64,000 nt of DNA, taken from positions 29,762,853 through 29,826,852 of the forward strand of contig OY755241.1 in NCBI GenBank assembly GCA_963576725.1. Direction: 5' to 3'. Of this stretch, positions 10,457 to 18,381 are shown piece after piece. Below the pieces are notes generated by a model. The model did not search any database. It was not told the origin of the DNA and saw nothing but the letters and a program-made list of their open reading frames with translations. Both the position numbers and the translations under genes were made by a program. The first letter of the stretch is position 1. Every line of letters starts with the position of its first letter. This DNA comes from Azorinus chamasolen. Its lineage: Eukaryota > Mollusca > Bivalvia > Cardiida > Solecurtidae.

Positions 10457-10712
10457 TTAACCCTTCTCTTGCTGAATTTTAAAATACATTTCTCCTTCTT
10501 TATCAATGTCTTGTTGTATAATTACATACACATGTATATTCACCGTGTAAAAGTATTTCGCTGTGCAATCACTGCTGTGGAGTGCACTGGTTGCACAATC
10601 AACTGGTAAATAGTGCAGACCCTGATGAGACAGCTCCTGCAGGAGATGTCTCATCTGGGTCTTCACTATTTACAGGTGGGTATATTAACGTGAATAGCAA
10701 GCGAAGGGTTAA
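10457..10712. mobile_element. TTAA-flanked hairpin MITE, family G
   Basis: Starts TTAACCCTTCTCTTGCTGAA and ends TAGCAAGCGAAGGGTTAA. The central hairpin is GTGCAGACCCTGATGAGACA with partner TGTCTCATCTGGGTCTTCAC around GCTCCTGCAGGAG. A close copy lies in the 3' UTR of the C1q gene at 34,789. Confidence 0.85.
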
Positions 10713-11295
10713 AAAGATTAGAAACTTATTGTTCGCAGAACGTCTTCTTCTGTCCTCAATAGTTTCGATGTAACCGTTTACTTCATTTTGTTCTCTTTAA
10801 TTATGAACTTAAAATAGATCTGGCTCTACACTATGTTACATGAGTATTCCACAGGGGTATGCGTAGCATGCCCAGACGTCTATTTAATCGACTCTTCATC
10901 TGGATCTGGATCAGAACTGTATAAACATACTCTGAAAAAACATCTGGATCAAAACTATCTGAAAATGTTTAAAAACGTTTCCTACCACGTACAATAAAGC
11001 GTTTTGTTTTACTTTCACCTTGCTTTAAACAACCACCTGCCCTAAATACCAACTAATTAACAGAATATAGTGGCCGTTATAGAGAGGTTTTATTGTACTA
11101 AAGATTTACTTTTTCACTGTCAAATAGTGTCGTCTGCAAAAGTTATCGTCTGATTCACTTTTTAAGTTTTGAATTGTCTTCCTTATTGCTTAAAAAAATC
11201 GCAACATCAAACATTTTTATTCTAATAAGATAGCGGCCGAGCTTCTTCTTCTGTTTCAAACTGTAATCATAGATTCGCAATTCGTAGCGAAATGG
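10713..11295. other. Intergenic; half of a family F MITE
   Basis: 10,985-11,098 is the right half of family F (CTTTCACCTTGCTTTAAACA, AGTGGCCGTTATAGAGAGGT, TTTATTGTA). Flanking bases include decayed GATCTGGATCAGAACTGT-like pieces and no recognised gene. Confidence 0.5.
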
Positions 11296-11541
11296 TTAAC
11301 CCTTTCGGCGCCAAATTTCTAATTGTCGTCTGCAATCCAAGTTTGTTAAACCATTCAGTAAAATAAGGAAATGAGATAAATAAATGCAAAGCTCAAAGGA
11401 ATAAAGCACAGATATAGAAATAGAGTTTGAGACAAAAAGTGAAGTCCCTGATCAGACGCCGCCTTGAAAATGCGGCGTCTGATCTGGGACTGCACTGTTT
11501 GTCGTGGTGCATTTATACGACATTGGCGGTGAATGTTTTAA
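11296..11541. mobile_element. TTAA-flanked hairpin MITE, family H
   Basis: Left TTAACCCTTTCGGCGCCAAA and right TTGGCGGTGAATGTTTTAA. Centre: AGTCCCTGATCAGACGCCGC / GCGGCGTCTGATCTGGGACT. An inverted copy lies at 14,384-14,601. Confidence 0.8.
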
Positions 11542-11974
11542 ACCGTTTAATAACTGTCGTCTGGAGTATGTCCCGTCTGCTACAACTCTTAAATTACAGT
11601 TTTTTTTCTTTTTAAAACAGCCAAAATGCAACCAGATTAGCAAACAGTGTTTGGAAAGGGCTCACATGAATTTACCTAGAGTCTTACTCTTAATTTAATT
11701 AATTTATTCACGTCATATGCACCATTATTATACGAATGCTGTGTAAACAAAGGACCCGTCTCAGCTCAATCACTTGGGCGTTCACTTTCGAAATGGTTTG
11801 TACAAGGTTAGTTTGATATCTAGCTGGGTCATACAAAATATTTTTACTTCATGAATATTTACACAGAAATGCAGACTTCATGAATATTAATTAGAACAGT
11901 TTGTTTTACTCTGGCATATCAACAGAAGAATGTATGGCCACAAAAGAATCCGTAGAGTCAGTTCTATATATTCC

Positions 11975-12189
11975 TTAACCCTTTCGCTGCCAAACTCTGT
12001 CGTCTGCTAACGTTTTCGTCTGCTACAAAATTTCATTTTTTTTATTTTCTTCATTTTTATTTCAAAAACATAGTAACAGTAACAAACAGTTTGGATCCTG
12101 ATGAGACGCCGAGTTACTCGGCGTCTCATCTGGATCCAAACTGTTTGCATAGGTAATCACAGATCCGGCATTGGCAGCGAAAGGGTTAA
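11975..12189. mobile_element. TTAA-flanked hairpin MITE, family B (best copy)
   Basis: Left TTAACCCTTTCGCTGCCAAA and right TTGGCAGCGAAAGGGTTAA are perfect inverted repeats. Central hairpin: AAACAGTTTGGATCCTGATG / CATCTGGATCCAAACTGTTT around GACGCCGAGTTACTCGGCGTC. It lies about 800 bp upstream of the neuropeptide coding exon. Confidence 0.92.
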
Positions 12190-12377
12190 GCAAACACGGT
12201 CAGTAGACCCTGACAGACGGCTCCATCCCATTATGTCACGTCAACACAGAAAATAATGGCCATGGCAAAAAACTGTATAATCAAATCTATCTAATAACAT
12301 AAGCACACAAGGCAAGCCCTGATCAGACGGGTTCTACAGGATTCGCCTGAGTTTGGTCTGCTCTGTTTGCGAATGCG

Positions 12378-12605
12378 TTAACTCATTCTCCCCATGACTA
12401 TATTTAGGCCCAACCTCTTTGAATAAATCTAACGAAAAGGAGCATTTACTAAAGAAAAGGAGATTTTTAGAATTGTGTAGTCTTGAAACCATTGTGATAA
12501 ATAGAGCATTTGCTCCTATTGAGCAAGTGCTCTATTTATCACAATGGTTTTAAAGTGTCAATATTATAGAGGCACCAAATGCGTCACTAGGGTGTAATGT
12601 GTTAA
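12378..12605. mobile_element. Family C hairpin MITE, inverted orientation
   Basis: TTAACTCATTCTCCCCATGA at the left and GGGTGTAATGTGTTAA at the right. The centre is GATAAATAGAGCATTTGCTC / GAGCAAGTGCTCTATTTATC, flanked by AAACCATTGT and ACAATGGTTT. Confidence 0.8.
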
Positions 12606-12632
12606 AGGGCTTATTTGCAGAGTTGATGATTT

Positions 12633-12895
12633 TACCCTTTACACCATAAATACGCGCCTTTTTCTGCATTACTTTTGTCCTGCATTAAGCCACCACCTGT
12701 CTCTATAACCCAGAATTATACTTCTTTTAGGTGGTCGCACAAGAGGAGTTTTACTGTAGTACATATGATTCTACAGTTTCTGCCATAGCCAAATCCAAAA
12801 ATGTCCGTGTTATCGTACTATTATAACAAATTAATCTAAATTGTACTCATGACGTCATTATTTCTTACATGAATATTCATGGCGGAAATGGATAA
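12633..12895. mobile_element. Family A MITE with a family D half embedded
   Basis: CCCTTTACACCATAAATACG begins a family A copy. From about 12,663 to 12,758 the right arm and end of a family D element replaces its middle (TTACTTTTGTCCTGCATTAA, AGGTGGTCGCAC, GTTTTACTGTA). Then family A resumes (ATTCTACAGTTTCTGCCATA...TACATGAATATTCATGG). It lies directly upstream of the neuropeptide exon. Confidence 0.65.
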
Positions 12896-12994
12896 GAATA
12901 AGGAAACGTATGCGGTTATAGCTATGCCCTGTCTCTTGTGTGGCGCACAATATCATTAACGACCCAACCAGATAAAACAATACCATTTACCTGT

Positions 12995-13008
12995 TGTTGT
13001 TTTTTCAG
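12995..13008 (+). promoter_or_regulatory. 3' splice site before the neuropeptide start codon
   Basis: The polypyrimidine run TGTTGTTTTTTCAG abuts ATG at 13,009. It decides the start codon: the upstream in-frame codons (TTG TTG TTT TTT CAG) are intron. Confidence 0.8.
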
Positions 13009-14055
13009 ATGACAAGGTCAAACAATACCATGCTTCTAGCGGCATTTGCGATGGTCTTCATAGTTCCCTGTCTGGCTATGGAAGAGAAAGCTATTCCAGT
13101 CAGCGACGAAGATGAGGGGAACCAGTGTGACAAAGATAATAAAGTCGCCAGCGTTTGCCTGGCTTGCTCCGCGCTTCCCTTTAAGGTGGGTGTGAACCTC
13201 GTCGATTGCTGTACTGTGGATTCAGCATTCCAATTTTGCAATGCTTGTGTAGGTGACCAACAATCCTGTGAACAGGTCATGGAGGAAATAGAAACCGCAC
13301 GGGAATATCCCGAGGCAGACGAAGACTACTATGACATTGATGACGGTGTGTATGACGATTCTGAGTATGAACCAGAAAATCCAGAAATTGAGAATGCGCT
13401 TGAGGGGAGAAACAAGCGATACGGTACTCTCTTCATGAAGAGCCCTAAGCGATATGGTAGCCTGTTTTTCGGGAAGAGGTCACCCGAGAAGCGTTACGGG
13501 CGATTGTACATGGGCTCGGGGTCATACTTTGGGAAGAGGTCACCCGATAAGCGTTATGGTCGGCTGTACATGGGCTCGGGGTCATACTTTGGGAAGAGGT
13601 CACCCGATAAGCGTTATGGTCGGCTGTACATGGGCTCGGGGTCATACTTTGGGAAGAGGTCACCCGAGAAGCGTTACGGGCGATTGTACATGGGCTCTGG
13701 GTCTTACTTTGGGAAGAGGTCTTCAGAAAGTTCATTTGATTCTGACGATTATGGAGATGATGAACGCCTCGCTAAGCGTTACGGATACATTTTTGGGTCG
13801 CCTTTCAAAGTAGGCAAACGCGATGACTCGGAATTGATTGAATATGCTCCGCCAAAACGATATGGCCAACTTTTTATTGGAGGGAACAAAATGTTTGGGA
13901 AAAGAGATGTGGATAAGAGGTATGGAAGACTGTTTGTAGACAATAAAGGTTGGTTCGGTAAAAGAGCAAGTCTAGATAGTGATGACATCTCTAACATGGA
14001 CAAGCGATACGGCCGTCTGTTCACGGGTAGAAGACGGGGGCGATATTTTGGCTGA
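13009..14055 (+). CDS. Multi-copy amidated neuropeptide precursor (YGxL-F/Y peptides)
   Basis: This is a 348-aa secreted prohormone. The ATG at 13,009 follows directly a pyrimidine-rich splice acceptor ending CAG at 13,008, so a 5' non-coding exon lies upstream; in-frame codons before it belong to the intron. Residues 1-23 form a signal peptide (LLAAFAMVFIVPCLA). Residues 40-87 hold eight cysteines (C-x9-C-x2-C-x13-CC-x8-C-x2-C-x6-C). An acidic spacer follows, then ten dibasic-bounded peptides, each starting YG after KR: YGTLFMKSP, YGSLFF-G, four copies of YGRLYMGSGSYF-G, YGYIFGSPFKV-G, YGQLFIGGNKMF-G, YGRLFVDNKGWF-G, and YGRLFT-G before RRR and a terminal GRYFG. The Gly before KR predicts C-terminal amidation after prohormone-convertase cutting. 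The peptides would be secreted signals acting on receptors. I cannot assign a named family. The identical repeats suggest recent unit duplication. Being a neuropeptide gene is very likely; its physiology is unknown. Confidence 0.93.
   Translation: MTRSNNTMLLAAFAMVFIVPCLAMEEKAIPVSDEDEGNQCDKDNKVASVCLACSALPFKVGVNLVDCCTVDSAFQFCNACVGDQQSCEQVMEEIETAREYPEADEDYYDIDDGVYDDSEYEPENPEIENALEGRNKRYGTLFMKSPKRYGSLFFGKRSPEKRYGRLYMGSGSYFGKRSPDKRYGRLYMGSGSYFGKRSPDKRYGRLYMGSGSYFGKRSPEKRYGRLYMGSGSYFGKRSSESSFDSDDYGDDERLAKRYGYIFGSPFKVGKRDDSELIEYAPPKRYGQLFIGGNKMFGKRDVDKRYGRLFVDNKGWFGKRASLDSDDISNMDKRYGRLFTGRRRGRYFG
13490..13729 (+). repeat. Four 60-bp coding repeats in the neuropeptide gene
   Basis: Each unit encodes KRYGRLYMGSGSYFGKRSP plus D or E. 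The second and third units are the same at nucleotide level. The first and fourth share GAGAAGCGTTACGGGCGATT, which suggests unequal crossing-over or gene conversion between units. Confidence 0.9.
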
Positions 14056-14077
14056 TTGCAGTCCGTTACATAACAGT

Positions 14078-14330
14078 AAAACCTCTAAATCATTTTCCTG
14101 TTTAATATTCATGTAAGAAATAATGACATCATGAATACTTATTAACTGATTTTTCATAATGGTACGCATGAGTGTTTGGTATTAATACAAACTGTATACT
14201 CGGGTCTATTATAATTTCATAAGCAAGCAGAGCAGACCCTGATGAGACGACTCATACAGGAGCCGCTTGATCTGGGTCCCCTCTGTCTGCAAAGATGTGA
14301 AAATGTGTTTATATGAAACAAATGGTTAGC
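14078..14330. mobile_element. Family A MITE (inverted) just 3' of the neuropeptide gene
   Basis: CAGTAAAACCTCTAAATC at 14,072 is a TA-type MITE terminus remnant. It is followed by reversed family A sequence (AATATTCATGTAAGAAATAA, AGAGCAGACCCTGATGAGAC, GATCTGGGTCCCCTCTGTCTG). No AATAAA was found between the stop and this element, so the transcript may end in or beyond it. Confidence 0.6.
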
Positions 14331-14383
14331 TCTTTACTCCAGGAATAGTATTGTCAGAAGTAGAGACTGTATGAATATATTCA

Positions 14384-14601
14384 TTAACCCTTTCACCGCC
14401 AATGTCGAAAAAGTGCACCACGACAAATAGTGCAGTCCCAGATCAGACGCCGCCTCTGATCAGGGATTTCACTTTTTGTCTCAAACTCTATATCTATACC
14501 TATGCTTTGTTCCTTATCTATCCCATTTCCGTATTTTACCATATGATTAAACAAAAGTGGTTTGCAGACGACAATTAGAAATGTGGCGCCGAAAGGGTTA
14601 A
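14384..14601. mobile_element. Family H hairpin MITE, inverted copy
   Basis: TTAACCCTTTCACCGCCAAT at the left and GGCGCCGAAAGGGTTAA at the right. Half the hairpin has been lost (CAGTCCCAGATCAGACGCCG then CCTCTGATCAGGGATTTCAC). Confidence 0.75.
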
Positions 14602-14770
14602 TAAAATGATCTCGTTTAACAGCATTATGAACAAGGTACTTTTTGACCATGGTAGAAAATATAGAAATAGATCTCACAAAATTCATAAGCAGTCAGAGCA
14701 GGTACTGGTTATATGGCTCCCATATGTGTCTAATCAGGGTCTACTCTGTTTGCAAACGTTCCAAAAGATG
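14602..14770. mobile_element. Family A MITE fragment
   Basis: AATAGATCTCACAAAATTCA, AGTCAGAGCAGGTACTGG and TAATCAGGGTCTACTCTG match the reversed family A/15,066 type. The right terminus is missing. Confidence 0.55.
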
Positions 14771-14861
14771 TATCTATGGAGTAAATGAACAACCACTACA
14801 CATCTGTCTGCTCAAATTTGGACCTGGTGCAATTTTGACTACTTCCGATTTGAACACGATT

Positions 14862-15069
14862 TTAACCTTTATCCTGCCAATCACGACCTAACTGTCATTT
14901 GCAAACAGCTTGGATCCAGATGAGACGCCGAGTAACTCGGCGTCTCATCAGGATCCAAGCTGTTTGACACTCGGTCAGTAGTTTCTCAATAGCTTGAACA
15001 AAGTGAATAAACATTGCTTTATATCAGAGTTTGAGCAAACATTATTTCGTTTGGCATGATAAGGGTTAA
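14862..15069. mobile_element. TTAA-flanked hairpin MITE, family B2
   Basis: TTAACCTTTATCCTGCCAAT and TTGGCATGATAAGGGTTAA are inverted. The hairpin is off-centre: AACAGCTTGGATCCAGATGA / TCATCAGGATCCAAGCTGTT around GACGCCGAGTAACTCGGCGTC. It shares its right TTAA with the next MITE. Confidence 0.85.
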
Positions 15070-15315
15070 CCCTTTCCCTGTTCTATGTTTAGTCCAAATT
15101 TTAATACCCATTGAATATTCATGAACAAAACAGTTATAATCAAATATGGAAGGTGGTGCATTGTAGCTATTTTCGAAAGTAAAGGCACGGATCTATCAAA
15201 TTCCATAAGCAAACAGAGCAGACCCAGATCAAACGGCTCCTCTAGGAGTCGTCTGATCTGGGTCTACTCTGTTTGCAAATGCGTGAAAACACGTTTCTAT
15301 GAGGGTAAGGATTAA
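15066..15315. mobile_element. Family A-type hairpin MITE
   Basis: Starts TTAACCCTTTCCCTGTTCTA and ends TGAGGGTAAGGATTAA. Hairpin: AACAGAGCAGACCCAGATCA / TGATCTGGGTCTACTCTGTT around GGCTCCTCTAGGAGTCG. It abuts the previous element with a single shared TTAA. Confidence 0.8.
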
Positions 15316-15609
15316 GACACTATTGACCGCGACTATCCTGGATCCTGGTGAGACGTCGAGTTACTCTGCATCTCCTCTGGGTCCACACTGTTTGCAAATA
15401 CGAGTCAGGTTGAGATAAGCTGGATATGTGCTAGCAACGACCATGCAGGGAGGGGGGGGGGATATCGGGTCAATTTATAATAGGTAGATGGGCTTAATTC
15501 AGAAAAGAAAGTATTGGTGTATTTTTGGTTTCGATATTTGTGTTCTGTATTCAGCCACTATTTGTCTTAACTAATGATACTTGTGATCTGTATTCAGTTA
15601 CTATTTGTC
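15316..15609. other. Intergenic, family B hairpin remnant
   Basis: 15,338-15,398 is a partial family B hairpin (GGATCCTGGTGAGACGTCGA...GTCCACACTGTTTGCAAA). A G9 run sits at about 15,451. No gene is seen. Confidence 0.5.
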
Positions 15610-15808
15610 TTAACTAATTCCCCCATCAACACATTCTGTCGCCTCTGTAAAAGTCACTTTTGAAACCACTGTGAATGTGCTCCTATAGAGCAAATGATGT
15701 TTATCACAATGGTTTCTAAAAGTTACCATTTTTCTAGTAAATGCTCCTTTTCAGTAGATTTAGTCAAAGAGGTTGGATCTAAAAATAGCATATCAGGGAA
15801 TATGTTAA
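15610..15808. mobile_element. Family C MITE, hairpin partly deleted
   Basis: TTAACTAATTCCCCCATCAA and TATCAGGGAATATGTTAA at the ends. Middle: GTGCTCCTATAGAGCAAATG with lost arms. The right inner motif ATGCTCCTTTTCAGTAGATT is present. Confidence 0.75.
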
Positions 15809-16032
15809 ATCCGAACATTAAACTCTTATAAATGATCACTGAATTCAGAGTTTAATGTATTTTATATACAGGTATATGCAATATACACAATTTTCTACAT
15901 GATCGTCATGCACAAAGCGACAACGTTTCAGAACTTCTGTACATAATTATACAATTTGATCGTATTATAGTGTCATTCAGTTTTTCTGTAAGTTTTCTCT
16001 CGATAGCTCGAAGTTTTAGTAATGACGAATTG

Positions 16033-16200
16033 AGAAGTTGATTTGGCAAATGGCTGCTTAAGGAATGGTGAAAGTCATACAGTAATCTCGTACATTTTCT
16101 GCATGACTTTCATCCTGCATTAAAACCAGCTGCCTAAAACGTCATCACTTCTTCATTACTAAAAGGTCGAAGTTTTTACTGTTGTTGACTCGAAGTCTTA
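16033..16200. mobile_element. Decayed hairpin MITE
   Basis: Arms AATGGCTGCTTAAGGAATGG / CATCCTGCATTAAAACCAGC, with inner GAAAGTCATACAG / CTGCATGACTTTC. The flanks carry CTCGAAGTTTTAGTAATGAC and its inverted relative GTCGAAGTTTTTACTG. Confidence 0.5.
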
Positions 16201-16310
16201 TCAGAGGATTTAAACCATTCGACACTTAAGTTCAATTTGGATGACCTTTGCTAATCTGAATCTTGCTAATCTGAATCTTGCTGATCTGAACATTGTTAAT
16301 ATAAACATTG

Positions 16311-16539
16311 TTAACCCTTTCCCTCATAGGCTATTTTTAGACATAACCTCTCTCAATTAATCTACCGAAAAGGAGCATTAACTAGAGAAAACGAAAATTT
16401 TAGAATTTTGTAGTCTGAAACCATTGTGATAAATAGAGCATTTGCTCCTATAGGAGCAAATGCTCTATTTATCACAATGGTTTCACAAAGTGACTTTTCC
16501 AGAGTCGCCAAAAGTCGTCAATAGGAGGGAATGGGTTAA
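16311..16539. mobile_element. Family C hairpin MITE, inverted
   Basis: Ends TTAACCCTTTCCCTCATAGG and GGAGGGAATGGGTTAA. The palindrome around GCTCCTATAGGAGC is perfect over GATAAATAGAGCATTTGCTC and its partner, and extends through AAACCATTGT/ACAATGGTTT. Confidence 0.9.
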
Positions 16540-16673
16540 TCTGAACATCGTTTGAAACTCTCCTTGTTAATCGTAAATTAATTCAAGACGAAGAATTGCG
16601 ATCTTGAGGCAAGTAACTGGTTAATGTAAGGTGAAAGTCACAGGGAAACTTTATGCATGGCTTGAATCCTGCA

Positions 16674-16904
16674 TTAACCCATTCCCTAATATTGACGGCT
16701 TTTGACGACTCTGTAAAAGTAACTTTGTGAAACCACTGTGATAAATAGAGCATTTGCTCCTATAGGAGCAAATGCTCTATTTATCACAAAGGTTTCAAAC
16801 TACAAAATTCTAAAAACTTTCCTTTTTTCTAGTTAATGCTCCTTTTCGGTAGATTGTTCAAAAAGGTTGTATCTAAAAAAAAAGCCTATGAGGTAATGGG
16901 TTAA
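16674..16904. mobile_element. Family C hairpin MITE, direct orientation
   Basis: Ends TTAACCCATTCCCTAATATT and GCCTATGAGGTAATGGGTTAA. The hairpin is near-perfect. It is inserted into a decayed hairpin element (GGTTAATGTAAGGTGAAAGT ... CTTGAATCCTGCA before it). It faces the opposite way to the copy 135 bp upstream. Confidence 0.9.
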
Positions 16905-17308
16905 GGTACCACATATACTACTTATTTGTGAGTTCGGATTAGCGATTTAATTTATGAAGCTTTAAACATTGTAGACACCGGACACGTGGTTATAAACGTC
17001 TGAGTTCGAGTTTGAAATCGTTCTATTTGAAGTATCATGCCTGTTGGTAGCTTTTTGAGTCAGAGTAGTAAATCATGCTCAGGTTCCAGATTGATCAGAG
17101 TTTGGCGTAGTCACAATCTGATCAACCTGGTGCTTGAGAATGATTTTAGGTTATACATACTCCATTTTAGCCTCAGTCAAACTATGACGAGCAAAATGCC
17201 TGAGAATGAAATCATACTTAGACTGAAAAAGACTACATGTCTAACTGACTTATTCAAGATCTCAGCCTTGAGCAAAGTGTGTTTTAGTCATTAACCATAG
17301 CGCCTCAT

Positions 17309-17528
17309 ATAAAGTAAAACCCCACTAATGCGACCACCAAAAAGGGGAATAATTCACAGTGGCAAGGGCAGGTGGTTGCTTAATGCAGGACGAAAGTTAT
17401 GCAGAAAGCTCCTATAGGAGCTTTCTGCATAACTTTCGTCCTGCATTAAGCAACCACCTGCTTATGAAAACAGCCATGTTTGTTTAAGTGGTCGCATTAA
17501 GTGGTCGCATTAGCGGGGTTCTACTGTA
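17309..17528. mobile_element. Family D hairpin MITE (best copy)
   Basis: Left AAGTAAAACCCCACTAATGC, right GCATTAGCGGGGTTCTACTGTA. The arms pair over about 50 bp (CAGGTGGTTGCTTAATGCAG, GACGAAAGTTATGCAGAAAG, core GCTCCTATAGGAGC). The right subterminal word AAGTGGTCGCATT is duplicated. Confidence 0.9.
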
Positions 17529-17614
17529 TATGTATACCCACCAGTTTGTAAAGCCTATTCCAAAACCTACTGTTGATTTTAAAAGAGGAAATAAGATTGC
17601 GACAAAGTGTTATG

Positions 17615-18381
17615 AATAGTTTTCTTATTAATGTATCACTCACGTAATAAATATTACAACAACAGAAGACGTCTGTTTTTTTAGACAGGTGGCTGCTTAA
17701 TGCAGGGTGGAAACCATGCAGAAAGCTCCAGTACAATATCCTGCCATCTATCTGTCTCCGGATTGGAAAGTTCATCATCATGAGGTACAGCAGAATCTGT
17801 TTTAAGCAGCCATCAAAAAGAGGTTTTATTATAGGTCGGTAAGGCAAGTGGTTGCTTAATGCAGGTCAAAAGTAATGCAGAAACTTCCTACATGGGCTTT
17901 CTGCGTTGCATAGTGCGTTGTGACATCACTGGGTTATAAAAGGTTTTTTTCAAGACCCCATTTCAGCTATTCATGTCTTTCAGCGACAAACTTTTGTTTA
18001 AAACGATTGTGCATACGTCGTTATAGTGCATTTTCCACTGTTCTTTACTATGCACTTTGTAGATTAACTGTGCACTTTTCTTTCAATGGGGTTTTCATCG
18101 AAATGCAATGCATTAACCCATTCCCTTATACTGGCGCCTTTTGTCGCCTCTGTAAAGGTAGGTCATGTTTTAAACCATTGTGATAAATAGAGCATTTGCT
18201 CCATAGGAGCAAATGTTCTATTTACCACAATGGTTTAAGAACTATACAATTTCTAAAAGTTTCCTTTTCTCTAGCAAATTCTCATTTTCGGTAGATCTAT
18301 TCACAGAGGTTTGGTCTCAACATAGCCTATAAGGGAATGGGTTAATTTTACGTTTTATACCTAACTCCACCAGCTGTTTTA
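17615..18381. repeat. Segmental duplication, left copy (matches 40,750-41,640)
   Basis: AGTTTTCTTATTAATGTAT, ATTACAACAACAGAAGACGT, CAGGGTGGAAACCATGCAGA and ACAATATCCTGCCATCTATC occur in the same order at both places. The shared family C MITE (18,113-18,345 here, 41,379-41,615 there) and shared flanks show common descent. The copy continues after the inserted element at 20,601. Confidence 0.85.
18113..18345. mobile_element. Family C hairpin MITE
   Basis: TTAACCCATTCCCTTATACT and TATAAGGGAATGGGTTAA at the ends. The core is GCTCCATAGGAGC. It has the same position in the duplicated segment at 41,379. Confidence 0.88.

Noticed and set aside
13454..13813. 119-aa overlapping frame inside the neuropeptide gene
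   Set aside because: It is a shifted reading of the four 60-bp repeats; the KR-bounded frame is the coherent one.
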